Below, piece by piece: positions 45,095 to 55,015 of a stretch of 64,000 bases of DNA; position 1 is the stretch's first letter, and each line of letters starts with the position of its first letter. The translations under genes and the position numbers were made by a program. Below the pieces are notes generated by a model that saw only the letters and a list, made by a program, of their open reading frames with translations, did no database searches and had not been told where the DNA came from. This stretch comes from Bin80 sp965219915 (GTDB lineage: Bacteria > Bacteroidota > Rhodothermia > Rhodothermales > Bin80): the NCBI GenBank assembly GCA_965219915.1, contig OZ244794.1:2418001-2482000 (forward strand), given 5' to 3'.

Positions 45095-46976
45095 TGAAGC
45101 GATAGCGCACAGATGCGTCACGTCCCATTAGCCCTGAAATAGTGGTTTCCGCTCGTGTCTTTTCGGGTATTGTGATCTTCAATAGGCGGCGGCGGGTTGG
45201 ATCCAGCGTCGTTTCCTTGAGGGTTTTCGGCATCATTTCGCCTAGTCCCTTGAACCTTTGCACATCAATCTTGATACGTGGATTTTTTCGCCGCAAGCGT
45301 TGCTCAATCTGATGTCGCTCCGTTTCATCCAGAGCCCAATGGGTCTCTTTACCGGCATCCAATCGATACAGAGGAGGCTCTGCAACAAATACATGACCTT
45401 CGTCAATAAGTGGCCGCATGTATCGATAGAGGAACGTGAGTAACAACGTTGCTATGTGATGTCCATCTGAATCCGCATCCATGAGTAGGATCACCTTATG
45501 ATAGCGCAGTTTATCCAGCTCAAGTGTTTTCCCCAGACCGCAACCTAGTGCCTGAACCACATTGGATAACTCTGCATTGTCGAGCAATTTTTTCGTTGTT
45601 GCCTGCTCTGCATTCAGCACTTTACCACGCAGCGGAAGCACTGCCTGAGTTTTTCGATCTCTGCCCTGTTTAGCCGAACCACCCGCTGAATCACCCTCAA
45701 CAATAAAGAGCTCACCCTCAGCAGGATCCATGGAAGAGCAATCTGCCAGTTTTCCTGGAAGAGTCAGTCGTCGATTCCGACGCGCCTTTGAGCGTGCTGA
45801 TCGCGCAGCTGCGCGGCTTGCCAGACGTGCCCGTGCTGACTGAAGTACACGAGTGCCAATCGCATCACTGGCAGTTGGATGGGTGTTTAAAAACTGTTCG
45901 AGCGCAATACGGACAGTACTAGCCACAAGTGAGCGTGCAGAAGGGTTATTAAGCTTTTCCTTAGTCTGCCCCTGGAACTGGGGATCAGACATGAACATGT
46001 TAATTATGCCAAAAAGCCCCTCACGTATGTCATCAGGCGTAACATCCATTCCGCGGGGAATGGCATTGTGTGTATCCATCCAGGCCCGAACCGCCGTTCG
46101 AACTGCATCCTTGTATCCCTGCTCGTGCGTGCCACCATCGCGCGTAGGAATGCCATTCACATATGAGCGCAAACATTCACTTGTTGATTCGGTCCATTGA
46201 AGGGCCAGCTCCAATCGTATCCCGTTCTCCAGCGTGTCCTGAAATATGGAAAAGACATCCGAATGCACTGTCGGTATGTCTCCTGCTTTTACCAGGCTAG
46301 CCAGATACTCTGTGATCCCGCCTTCATGCTCAAATTCAACCTCATTATCCGTGCTCTCATCACGAAACACTATTCGCAGGCCCCGATTCAGGTAGGTTTT
46401 GATTTCAAGCTGCTCACATATGTGCGCAGCATCAAACTTAACCGAGTCAAAAATTCTCGGATCGGGAGCAAAATAGATACTCGTTCCCGACCCGCGTACA
46501 CGCCTCCCCAGATCCGTCAGCTTACTTGTTCGGCGTCCACGCGCAAACCGTTGTTCGAATATTTTCCCGCCTCGCTTTACCTGAGCAACCAGCTCTTTGG
46601 ACAATGCATTGACGACGGAAGCCCCTACCCCATGCAGTCCACCAGACGTCACATACTGATCACCTTCAAACTTTCCCCCGGAATGCAAGGTCGTAAAGAT
46701 GACTTCCAAGGCTGGAATTTTCTTCTTTGGATGTAAATCTACCGGAATGCCTCGTCCATTATCGATAACGGTCACGCTCGCACCGTCGTCGTGGAGCGTT
46801 ACTTCGATGCAATCCGCGTACCCATTCACCGTTTCGTCTACGCTGTTATCAACAATTTCCCAGAGCAGATGGTGGAGCCCCGGCTTACCTGTGCCCCCGA
46901 TATACATGCCTGGACGCTTGCGTACCGCTTCAAGACCCTCTAGGACAACTATATCACTCCCCGAATAAGAACTCAT
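45054..46976 (-). CDS. parE: Type IIA topoisomerase B subunit, topoisomerase IV type
   Basis: The 640-residue protein has a GHKL ATPase domain (EIVDNSVDE, DNGRGIPVDLHP, GLHGVGASVVNALS), a transducer domain and a Toprim domain (LPGKLADCSS, EGDSAGGSAKQGRDR, MDADSDGHHI). The LPGKLADC form and the short length without an insert in the Toprim region favour ParE over GyrB; the presence of a true gyrA/gyrB elsewhere cannot be seen. It hydrolyses ATP to drive decatenation. The start overlaps the parC stop as ATGA. Confidence 0.88.
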   Translation of the reverse strand: MSSYSGSDIVVLEGLEAVRKRPGMYIGGTGKPGLHHLLWEIVDNSVDETVNGYADCIEVTLHDDGASVTVIDNGRGIPVDLHPKKKIPALEVIFTTLHSGGKFEGDQYVTSGGLHGVGASVVNALSKELVAQVKRGGKIFEQRFARGRRTSKLTDLGRRVRGSGTSIYFAPDPRIFDSVKFDAAHICEQLEIKTYLNRGLRIVFRDESTDNEVEFEHEGGITEYLASLVKAGDIPTVHSDVFSIFQDTLENGIRLELALQWTESTSECLRSYVNGIPTRDGGTHEQGYKDAVRTAVRAWMDTHNAIPRGMDVTPDDIREGLFGIINMFMSDPQFQGQTKEKLNNPSARSLVASTVRIALEQFLNTHPTASDAIGTRVLQSARARLASRAAARSARSKARRNRRLTLPGKLADCSSMDPAEGELFIVEGDSAGGSAKQGRDRKTQAVLPLRGKVLNAEQATTKKLLDNAELSNVVQALGCGLGKTLELDKLRYHKVILLMDADSDGHHIATLLLTFLYRYMRPLIDEGHVFVAEPPLYRLDAGKETHWALDETERHQIEQRLRRKNPRIKIDVQRFKGLGEMMPKTLKETTLDPTRRRLLKITIPEKTRAETTISGLMGRDASVRYRFIMENAYLAEDLDV

Positions 46977-49294
46977 GGTAAGGGGATCTCGACAGGTTCG
47001 GGAGGAACATCAACCAGTTCTCCGTGCAGGATGACTGGGTAGCCTTTGCCAGCCCTGCGGGCAGGTTTGTACTTGGTTTGACGAACAATATCTTCACGGC
47101 CTCTTGATGTTTTTACAGCAAGTCCTTCTCGCTTATTTACACTCAAGGTAGCTCCAATCAGTGTATCCTCGGGTTTCAAACGCATGGCAATAACTCCCTT
47201 TCCCGCCCCTGCGATGGGAGGAATTTCTTCAACCGGGAATATTAGTGCATGACCACTCCGGGAAGCCACGCAGACAAATTCGTCTCCTGCGGCAGGCCAT
47301 GCACCAATGACTTCGTCCCCTTCGTCCAACCGCACACATATTCGCCCCTTGCGCGTGGAGACCTCGGCTAGAGCCTCCAGGGAGCGTCGAATAGCCATCC
47401 CCTTCAGGGTAAGGGCGACCATGTATCCGAGCGGCGCGGCTCCATTGTCTTCTGCCAAGCTTGAAGATCGCAGGACCCGTGGATCACAGGAGGTTGCCCC
47501 GATAATGCACTCCTTGTCTCTAAAATCAAACAGCTTCTGCAGCGGGATGCCATGACCTGTAGTGCTTACAATGTCATTAGCCCTTACCGTATAGGCCTTT
47601 CCAAAATTAGTCCAGAGCACTATACTGGCGCGGGTTTCTGTCCCCAGCGCCCATCCAACCTCATCTCCTTCCCGTACGCGGATGGAATTGATATCAGTAT
47701 AGGAACGTTGGCGTTTAATCCAGCCTGCCCGGGAGATAATGACTACGGTGTCCTCGTTCACAATGAAATCTGCTTCGGAATATTCATACTCCCTCTCATC
47801 ATCCGGGGCAAGAACCGTGCGTCGCTCGGTGGCAAACTCTCGTCGTACCTGTTTCAACTCGGTGCGAACTATTTTCCAGCGGGCCAATTCATTCGCCAGT
47901 AGTTCGCGGATTTCCTGTGCCCTGGCCCGCTTGGTTTCAAGTTCCTCACGTACGGCATTTATTTCTAGCTGAGACAGTTTGTACAGGCGTGTTTCAAGGA
48001 TAGCGTTTGCCTGAACCTCGCTGAGTGTAAAACGATGTCTCAGCCGTTGCGCGCCGTCGGCTTTGTTTCTAGATGCCCGAATGATCTTGATTGCTTCGTC
48101 CAGATCATCAAAAACAATCTCAAATCCTTCAAGAATGTGTATCCGATCCTCCAACTGCTTCAGCTCATGCCGCAGTCGGCGTGTCACCACCTCCATTCGG
48201 AAGAGCAGAAAGTGCTCCAGAGCTATCTGCAGGTTAACCCGCTTTGGCTCGCAAATTTGAGGATTCTTAGTCGGCAGCAGGCATGTCATATTAACATGGA
48301 AGCGGGACTGCATGGGCGTATACTTGAATAAGTATCCCATGGCCACTTTGGCATCGGCCCCGCGCTTTAGATCCATTACAATCCTAATACCATCCGTGGA
48401 CTCGTCGCGAATATCCGTGATTTGTGGAAGGCGTTCATCTGCTATATGACCAGCAATCTTCTCAACCAGATCTCCCTTATTGATCGCGTAAGGGATAGAG
48501 GTAATGACCACTTTTGATTTGCCTTCGACACGGTAGGTCCCTCGAAGCATAATGGTCCCCTCCCCTTTCTTGTATATCTTACGGATCTCCTCCCTAGAGT
48601 TCATCATGCTGCCCCCCGTCGGGAAATCAGGTCCCTGGATGTATCGGTCAAGTAGTCGATCCACTGTATAGTCTGGCCAGGAATGATCCGAACGCCTAAG
48701 CAGGCTTTCAACCATGTAGATCGCCCCGCTCAGAACCTCTCCAAGATTGTGAGGTGGGATATTGGTTGCCATTCCGACTGCTATGCCCGTTGCACCGTTG
48801 ACCAACAAATTGGGGATGCGCGCAGGCAGCACCACCGGTTCTGAAAGTGTACCGTCAAAATTTGGCCTGAAAGGAACGGTGTTTTGACGCAACTCTTCCA
48901 ACAAGGTCATCGCCAATGGCAGCAGCTTCGCCTCCGTGTACCGCATGGCCGCCGGTTTATCACCATCGACTGACCCAAAATTGCCATGTCCATCTATCAG
49001 CGGATCGCGTAGCGCAAATGTTTGCGCCATTCGTGCCATTGCGTCGTAGATAGCACTGTCACCGTGCGGATGATACTTACCCATGGTATCCCCGACAATC
49101 GTGGCACTCTTCCTGTAGCGAGCGTTGGGATACAGGCGGAGCCCGGTGAACATGGCATACAGGATTCGCCGCTGAACCGGTTTCAGCCCATCACGAATGT
49201 CTGGCAACGCCCTACTGGTGATTACCGATAGAGCATAGTTCAGGTATCGCGTTTCGGTGACTTCATGAAGTGGTGCGGGAGATACGCTATCCAT
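46973..49294 (-). CDS. parC: Type IIA topoisomerase A subunit, topoisomerase IV type
   Basis: The 773-residue protein carries the breakage-reunion domain with SRALPDIRDGLKPVQRRIL, YHPHGDSAIYDAMARMAQ and the catalytic Tyr in AAMRYTEAKL. The C-terminal propeller has no GyrA box in its first blade (QRSYTDINS there), which favours ParC; a box-like ARRAGKG occurs instead close to the C-terminus (about residue 750). I use the ATG at 49294, starting MDSVSPAPLHEV. Together with parE it forms a two-gene operon in the A-then-B order. Confidence 0.87.
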   Translation of the reverse strand: MDSVSPAPLHEVTETRYLNYALSVITSRALPDIRDGLKPVQRRILYAMFTGLRLYPNARYRKSATIVGDTMGKYHPHGDSAIYDAMARMAQTFALRDPLIDGHGNFGSVDGDKPAAMRYTEAKLLPLAMTLLEELRQNTVPFRPNFDGTLSEPVVLPARIPNLLVNGATGIAVGMATNIPPHNLGEVLSGAIYMVESLLRRSDHSWPDYTVDRLLDRYIQGPDFPTGGSMMNSREEIRKIYKKGEGTIMLRGTYRVEGKSKVVITSIPYAINKGDLVEKIAGHIADERLPQITDIRDESTDGIRIVMDLKRGADAKVAMGYLFKYTPMQSRFHVNMTCLLPTKNPQICEPKRVNLQIALEHFLLFRMEVVTRRLRHELKQLEDRIHILEGFEIVFDDLDEAIKIIRASRNKADGAQRLRHRFTLSEVQANAILETRLYKLSQLEINAVREELETKRARAQEIRELLANELARWKIVRTELKQVRREFATERRTVLAPDDEREYEYSEADFIVNEDTVVIISRAGWIKRQRSYTDINSIRVREGDEVGWALGTETRASIVLWTNFGKAYTVRANDIVSTTGHGIPLQKLFDFRDKECIIGATSCDPRVLRSSSLAEDNGAAPLGYMVALTLKGMAIRRSLEALAEVSTRKGRICVRLDEGDEVIGAWPAAGDEFVCVASRSGHALIFPVEEIPPIAGAGKGVIAMRLKPEDTLIGATLSVNKREGLAVKTSRGREDIVRQTKYKPARRAGKGYPVILHGELVDVPPEPVEIPLP

Positions 49295-49975
49295 TTGGGA
49301 ACTATACAAAATGCATTTCTACTGCACTAATACAACTCTTCGTTTAAGCATACTATTAATTTCTCTTGCCTCCTCTAAACTTGTGTGACGTTCCAGCAAA
49401 GAATTTCGACCTGCCTTAGTCCGTTTGGGTGGAATCACGGGTTCTGGCCACCGTGGTTACTGAGCGGTAGTCATGCCCTTTCTTGGAGCATTACATATAC
49501 ATATTTCCCATAGCAACATCCATTTTATAGCAACCGCCTGACAGAGCTAAATTTACGTGAAGTATACCAGATGGTTATGATTTATGGTGGTCAGCCATAA
49601 GAAGTATCTGACACGTTCCGGTATGAACAAAATAGTACATTTAAGTCGGGATTTGAGGGATGTGAATCGATGCCCATGGACAGAACATTGTGAATCCCAC
49701 ATCGGACAATTGCCTGATTGGTTCATCCAATATCCAGCTACGCTGTCCCCTCATAATCCTGTCCGATGCTGCTTACCAGCGGTTCACAGGATTGCTCAGC
49801 ATCTTATCTTCTGGATTCTCACTCCTTAGACGCGGAAGATGGAGGTCACAAATACTACTCCAAGGTTGTCCCGTGAACGAATTGCGGTCTCCTCCCGTTG
49901 GACTGTTACCTGAATCTAGTGCAGTACTGATCTCGTACCAAAGGATAAACACCCCGCAGCCTGGTTTATGATTTG
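49295..49975. other. 681-base stretch without a recognisable gene
   Basis: This region separates the divergent parC and 49976 genes. Several short frames exist on both strands (for example 49690-49971 plus and 49773-49988 minus), but they overlap one another and resemble no family. It is less coding-like than anything around it and may contain decayed sequence plus the two promoters. Confidence 0.4.
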
Positions 49976-50710
49976 ATGTGTCGTCCATTGACGCAATTAC
50001 AGGTGATTTTAATATTTGGTGTGTGCGTCTTTCTACTCACTAATGCAACCTGCTCCTCTCCTCCGCTTCCACCAACTGCGGAAGAAAGTGAAGCTGCTGA
50101 TGCCGTTCTCGAAGTCCTCTCCACTACACAAACAAGCGATATTTCAGACGCGTTTTCCAGGGCATCCGAGTGGCCGCATATCCGACTCGATCGTACAGAA
50201 GGCCGCGGAGAGAAGTCGTACAACTCCGTAACACAGCTAATACGGGTGGATTCATCACGTACATCTGTTGTAGTTGCCGGCTCGGACTCTACTGAATCGG
50301 GAGATTTATCCGCTTTGGTGGACGGTATAATCCCCGAGGAAGCCGCATACTTGCTGGATCGGTTCGAGGATGATTTTTTGTATCAGATACAAGAGGATGC
50401 CAATTACTGGTTTCAGCCATCAAGTGTGATCACTATCACAGCTCGACCAGGTGCAAATCAAGCCATCCAATCTGCATCCTATGTGTTTGATGATTCATCC
50501 GGTAAGCTTGTCTCATTGAGTTTTCGTAATCATTCCCAAACGATTTTGTTTGAAGAAACATCTGAATACCAACTCCAGCTTCGTCCTGGACCTGATGGTG
50601 CATGGGTGCCTTATCGCTTGGTCGCCCGAGTTACCCTGCAACTGCCATCCAGGCAACAGCGGTTATTTGCTCGTAATGTCACATTCTACGGATACATCAC
50701 TGGGCCATAG
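49976..50710 (+). CDS. Exported hypothetical protein
   Basis: The 244-residue product starts at the ATG at 49976 with a signal-like segment (QLQVILIFGVCVFLLTNATC), which could be a poor lipobox (ATC) or a cleavable signal. The mature part is acidic and rich in Ser/Asp, with predicted beta strands late in the sequence (WFQPSSVITITARPGANQ, EYQLQLRPGPDGAWVPYRL), reminiscent of periplasmic lipid-binding barrels, but I recognise no family. Its last 35 bases overlap the birA start. Confidence 0.6.
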   Translation: MCRPLTQLQVILIFGVCVFLLTNATCSSPPLPPTAEESEAADAVLEVLSTTQTSDISDAFSRASEWPHIRLDRTEGRGEKSYNSVTQLIRVDSSRTSVVVAGSDSTESGDLSALVDGIIPEEAAYLLDRFEDDFLYQIQEDANYWFQPSSVITITARPGANQAIQSASYVFDDSSGKLVSLSFRNHSQTILFEETSEYQLQLRPGPDGAWVPYRLVARVTLQLPSRQQRLFARNVTFYGYITGP

Positions 50711-51473
50711 GGTCAGTGCACTACTGACCACGCGAAATCTTGGTCGGCCTCTTCACTATGTGGATACCGTAACTTCAACGAATACCGTAGCTATGGAGGC
50801 GGCTCAGCTGGATGCACCACACGGCACCGCCTTCCTGACAGATTATCAGACGAATGGATATGGTCGACATGGACGTATCTGGGAGGCTGCAAAAGGCCAA
50901 AATCTTACCTTCAGCACAATCCTGCGCCCGCCGATCTCCGGCACGGTCACGGGGATGGTACCGCTCGCTGCTGCACTCGCTGTATCGGAAGCCGTAGCGA
51001 AAGTAGTTTCACCAAATAACCCACAGCTCAAATGGCCAAATGACATTTTGCTGGAAGGTCGAAAAATCTGTGGCATACTCCTTCAAAGCTGCGGTGCACC
51101 AGTGACTCCCATTGTATTGGGCATCGGTCTGAATGTAAATCAGAGTATATTCCCGCCAGAGCTTAGCGGTTCTGCAACCTCGCTGCTCCTCGCTACAGGA
51201 CAACATGTTGACAGAGCATCTATGATGGCGAATGTTCTACTTCGATTAGAGAAAATCCTCGACCTTTTATCAACGGATCCCGCACTTATCCGAAAACGCT
51301 ATACTGAGAACTTAATGGGAGTAGGAAAAAACTGCCAGATCACAGGGGTGAATGAAAAAATAGCCGGTACCCTTGTGGGCATTGAAGAGTCTGGCGCCTT
51401 AATCTTGGAGACTAGTCAGGGACTCCAAACAATCTACGCAGGTGATGTTTCGCTCTACATGGCTGACAATTGA
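50676..51473 (+). CDS. birA: Biotin-[acetyl-CoA carboxylase] ligase, without DNA-binding domain
   Basis: The catalytic domain is complete: the TSTNTVAMEAA substrate motif, the biotinoyl-AMP loop GYGRHGRIWEAAKGQNLTFS, and KWPNDILLEGRKICGILLQ, followed by the small C-terminal domain. BirA attaches biotin to carboxyl-carrier proteins. I chose the ATG at 50676 (265 residues); there is no N-terminal helix-turn-helix, so it cannot be a biotin-operon repressor. It overlaps the preceding gene by 35 bases and coaX by 29 bases. Confidence 0.92.
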   Translation: MSHSTDTSLGHRVSALLTTRNLGRPLHYVDTVTSTNTVAMEAAQLDAPHGTAFLTDYQTNGYGRHGRIWEAAKGQNLTFSTILRPPISGTVTGMVPLAAALAVSEAVAKVVSPNNPQLKWPNDILLEGRKICGILLQSCGAPVTPIVLGIGLNVNQSIFPPELSGSATSLLLATGQHVDRASMMANVLLRLEKILDLLSTDPALIRKRYTENLMGVGKNCQITGVNEKIAGTLVGIEESGALILETSQGLQTIYAGDVSLYMADN

Positions 51474-52197
51474 CATCGGCAACAGCAGTACAAAGATCGG
51501 ATTGTTTTCTGGAGATGATCTCGTGAAAACAGCGAATGGAGACTCCGCCGCAGAGGCCTTGGAGATCATCTCTGATTGGCAGGCAGAAACCTCGATTGCG
51601 CGTATCGGCTTGTGCAGCGTAGTGCCTCGGCAATCAGATATCCTCCTCTCAATCATAAATCAACTGTCAGGGACACCAGTATTCCGTGTCAGCAGCGGTG
51701 TTAATCTCCCTCTTCAAATTGATCATACCCCGGCCGAAACCCTAGGCCCTGACCGGTTAGCCGCAGCATGTTATGCCGCACACAACAAAGTCGGAGCACA
51801 CATCATCATTGACGCAGGCACAGCCTTTACCATTGACGCCGTAAATGAAAATAGCACCTTTCTCGGCGGGGTAATCATGCCCGGACCGGTAATTGCCAAC
51901 CTCGCACTGACCAACTACACAGCACAACTACCCGAGATACCGCTTTCTTTGCCGGACGGAGCTCTAGGACATTCTACAGTTGAGGCACTTCAACATGGTA
52001 TCGTCCATGGTACGGCCGATGCGGTCATGGGGGCTATCATTCGCATCAGGAAGGCCTTAGCGAGTACCGCCGCAATTACAATTACAGGCGGCTGGCATAG
52101 TCTAATTGCTGACAAGATACCGGAAGCCCAGATAGACCCCCACCTCGTGCTTCGCGGCATAAGGTTACTTATGCAGTTCAACCCGCAACCCGCTTGA
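51445..52197 (+). CDS. coaX: Type III pantothenate kinase
   Basis: CoaX phosphorylates pantothenate in the first committed step of CoA synthesis. The 250-residue ASKHA-fold enzyme has the phosphate-1 motif LTIDIGNSSTKIGLF, GPDRLAAACYAAHNK, DAGTAFTIDAV (phosphate-2) and GGVIMPG. The ATG at 51445 (or GTG at 51442) lies inside the end of birA, so the two are coupled, an order seen in many bacteria. Its 3' end overlaps the convergent YbaK gene by 20 bases. Confidence 0.93.
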   Translation: MFRSTWLTIDIGNSSTKIGLFSGDDLVKTANGDSAAEALEIISDWQAETSIARIGLCSVVPRQSDILLSIINQLSGTPVFRVSSGVNLPLQIDHTPAETLGPDRLAAACYAAHNKVGAHIIIDAGTAFTIDAVNENSTFLGGVIMPGPVIANLALTNYTAQLPEIPLSLPDGALGHSTVEALQHGIVHGTADAVMGAIIRIRKALASTAAITITGGWHSLIADKIPEAQIDPHLVLRGIRLLMQFNPQPA

Positions 52198-52651
52198 CAC
52201 GCGTTACCTTGCCCAGTGAAGCCAGAAAATCGGGGGAACAGGCAAACACTGTGAAGGGCCCCCCTGCTGCCGCCCACACTTCTTCATACTGTAGGAGATC
52301 TTCATCCACGAAGGTGCGGATCGGCTGAGGGTGCCCGACTGGAGCTACACCACCTATAGCATATCCCGTTTGCTGTCGTACAAAATCTGCTTGCGCTCTC
52401 TTAATCGGGGCACCCACGAGGGCAGCAAGTCGTTCTTCGTCTACGAAATTAGCACCACTGGCCAATACCAATATGGGGCCCTGACCTGCACGAAAGACGA
52501 GAGATTTTACAATTTGCCCAACGGTACAGCCAACTGCAGATGCGGCCTCGGCCGCTGTCCTTGTTGATTCGGCAAGCTTGACCACCTGCACATCCAACCC
52601 AAGTACTCGGAGCGTGCCCTGGACATGCTTCGCCTTGGCAGGCAATTTCAT
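52178..52651 (-). CDS. YbaK/ProX-type aminoacyl-tRNA deacylase
   Basis: The 157-residue protein has the YbaK fold markers: TAAEAASAVGCTVGQIVKSL with the catalytic lysine, LVLASGANFVDEERLAAL, and TGYAIGGVAPVGHPQPI. Members clear mischarged tRNAs such as Cys-tRNA(Pro) or Ala-tRNA(Pro); the exact specificity is not evident. The GYAIGGVAPVGH variant is typical of the free-standing PrdX/YeaK-like branch. It starts as an ATGA overlap with the M28 peptidase stop. Confidence 0.88.
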   Translation of the reverse strand: MKLPAKAKHVQGTLRVLGLDVQVVKLAESTRTAAEAASAVGCTVGQIVKSLVFRAGQGPILVLASGANFVDEERLAALVGAPIKRAQADFVRQQTGYAIGGVAPVGHPQPIRTFVDEDLLQYEEVWAAAGGPFTVFACSPDFLASLGKVTRVKRVAG

Positions 52652-54888
52652 TCAGCGTTCATGGAATTCGTAGCATTATTGATAGCCACTGCTACTCCAT
52701 TCAATACTTCGGCTAGCAGGGTTACCTGAGTTTCCACTTCCTCCCAATCCCGCTGTTCGATTGCCTCGCGGACGCCAGGCAGTGTCTTTACTCCGTATCC
52801 AGTGTAATAGCCAGGCGCATAGATGTAATGCCTAAACCACGGCCGTCCAGGCAGCCCCTCTTCACGCGTCATCGTTCGCTCTAGCTGGATTAGTTGCTGA
52901 TTAATGCTTATGCGTTGCTCCTCAGACAGGCTCTCCAGTTGTGCTGCTATGGTTTTGTCAAAGGTTTGAGCAGATGCGGCCATGCGTGCAACCGCATTCC
53001 TGATTGGCGCAAAGTTGAGGAATGGAACAGGGTCCTTCATCTTTGGAGCGACATACTGTTTGGTTGGGTCTGCTGCCAAAACAAACGAATTCATTTCTAC
53101 CATATGGTTGTGACGCACTGTTTCCTGACGCATGGTCGCAGCCAGACCAGCGACTTCCTCCACATACCCTTGTACATTTTCCGTAAAATTCTGCAATCGC
53201 ACAGGCACAACTTCTGCGTTAGCTACCCGCAACGTCAGTCTACCGGCTACCTTCGCTAAGGCTATGCCATATTCAAATCCTGGATCCCCGAAGCGTACAT
53301 AGTACTCAAATGAGTCAAAGGCGGAATGGTAGCTTCCCCCTCGATTCTCTCCACCGAATCCAATATTGAGACTCGCAACCCCCATGTGTTGGAGAAAGGG
53401 CGTATAGTCTGATCCACTGCCCAATGGTGAGATTCGTAAGTCCGCCCGCTTATCAACTTCTGAATTGCCTTGAACGCGTCGTAGCGCACCCATGCGTTGC
53501 CCGACAGTAACGCCAGTTTGCGGATCTTCAACGCTGGCGGCGACCTCATTCACCAAGCGCTCGAGCGTATGTGATCCACCCGCCCCCAAGAATCCTCGTC
53601 CATTGCTGTCCGTGTTTATATAGATAACCGCTTTTTTGCGGAGTTCGTCAGCATGGTCTTCTACCCATTCAGTAGATCCTAACAACCCTGGCTCTTCTGC
53701 ATCCCAGCCGGCATAAACGATTGTGCGCTTTGGGCGATGCCCAGCCTGGGCGAGTTCGCCAATAGCACGTGCTTCTTCCATTAATGCCACCATGCCACTT
53801 GTAGGATCCTGCGCTCCAAAAACCCATGCATCACGATGGTTGCCCCGAATAACCCATTCGTCGGGGTAATCCGATCCCTCAAGTTTAGCAATCACATTAT
53901 AGGCAGGTACGAGCGACCAATCAAATGCAAGCTTAAGCCTCACACGAGCAGGTCCCGGACCGACCCGATATGTGATTGGCAACCCACCTCGCCAACGCGC
54001 AGGGGCTACGGGGCCTTCCAGCGCCGCCAAAAAAGGTTGTGCATCACTCCAGGATACCGGCAGCACTGGAATCCGCATCAGCGTGGGGGCGTCCTCCAGT
54101 TCTAGTCGCTCTGCATCATCCGTTGCTCCAATAAATGGGGTAAGCGGATCCCCAGGAAATAATGGCATATCGGCGACCGAACCTAATTGAACCCCTTGAT
54201 CCATACGGAAAGAGCCCTCGGGGTACGGCTCCCCCTGAAAGAATCCATCATCTCTGGGATCTGAATAAAGAATACAGCCGATCGCCCCATGCTCTGCTGC
54301 TAACTTTGGCTTGATGCCACGCCAAGACCCTCCATATCTCGCGATCACAATCTTGCCCTCTACACTGATTCCCATACGGGCAAGATCCTCATAATCACCC
54401 GGAATGCCTTGGTTTACATAGACTAGCTCTCCAGTCACATCCCCGTCCGCGCTATACGCATTAAACGTCGGCAGACGATCATCGCGAATCGAGCTGCTCG
54501 CATCTTCTGGAATCTCTGGTTCCGTTAATCTAGCACTGTAGGGGATCGGCGACAAAAGCTCCAACTCGCGTGTGATTGGAGTCGGAAACAAAACTTGGTA
54601 GACCTCTGTTTGTGCGTTGTAGCCCCATGACTGAAACAGCTGCACCATAAACTCCGCATTGGCGCGGGACTGTGGAGATCCGACATGCTGTGGGGCAGCG
54701 GTCATTTGCTTCATCCATGTCCGCAAGTTTTCTTTATTCAATTTTGAATCGAAGCTTGCTTCCAGGGCCAGCTGCCGGGTTGCCTGTTCTGATGAAAAAC
54801 CAAGCATCGGGTCGTTATGTCCACCAAAACCCAACACGAGTAGTATCAGTATCAATGGAAATCGCGATTGCAGTATAAGTTTATGCAT
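52648..54888 (-). CDS. M28-family metallopeptidase, glutamate carboxypeptidase II-like
   Basis: A hydrophobic N-terminus predicts export. The 746 residues have the three-part layout of GCPII/PSMA and transferrin-receptor-like proteins: a PA domain insert near residues 130-300 (VNQGIPGDYEDLARMGISVEG), the di-zinc peptidase domain with GNHRDAWVFGAQDP (His, Asp), WDAEEPGLLGSTEW (catalytic and ligand Glu), INTDSN and YHSAFDSFEYY (His), and a C-terminal helical dimerisation domain. It should trim peptides or folyl/N-acyl glutamates in the periplasm or outside. All metal ligands look intact. Confidence 0.93.
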   Translation of the reverse strand: MHKLILQSRFPLILILLVLGFGGHNDPMLGFSSEQATRQLALEASFDSKLNKENLRTWMKQMTAAPQHVGSPQSRANAEFMVQLFQSWGYNAQTEVYQVLFPTPITRELELLSPIPYSARLTEPEIPEDASSSIRDDRLPTFNAYSADGDVTGELVYVNQGIPGDYEDLARMGISVEGKIVIARYGGSWRGIKPKLAAEHGAIGCILYSDPRDDGFFQGEPYPEGSFRMDQGVQLGSVADMPLFPGDPLTPFIGATDDAERLELEDAPTLMRIPVLPVSWSDAQPFLAALEGPVAPARWRGGLPITYRVGPGPARVRLKLAFDWSLVPAYNVIAKLEGSDYPDEWVIRGNHRDAWVFGAQDPTSGMVALMEEARAIGELAQAGHRPKRTIVYAGWDAEEPGLLGSTEWVEDHADELRKKAVIYINTDSNGRGFLGAGGSHTLERLVNEVAASVEDPQTGVTVGQRMGALRRVQGNSEVDKRADLRISPLGSGSDYTPFLQHMGVASLNIGFGGENRGGSYHSAFDSFEYYVRFGDPGFEYGIALAKVAGRLTLRVANAEVVPVRLQNFTENVQGYVEEVAGLAATMRQETVRHNHMVEMNSFVLAADPTKQYVAPKMKDPVPFLNFAPIRNAVARMAASAQTFDKTIAAQLESLSEEQRISINQQLIQLERTMTREEGLPGRPWFRHYIYAPGYYTGYGVKTLPGVREAIEQRDWEEVETQVTLLAEVLNGVAVAINNATNSMNAE

Positions 54889-55015
54889 TGATTTTGGGGC
54901 TTTTTCCTTGTTTGACCGTTAAACTATAAATTAGCTTACACCTCGGCTTTTTGCTTATTGATCTATCAGAGATGATACATCACATCGCTCACCTGGATCT
55001 GCAATACTAAATATA

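Noticed and set aside
49690..49988. Overlapping plus and minus frames of 71-93 residues upstream of the exported protein gene
   Set aside because: They contradict one another, lack signals and resemble nothing known.
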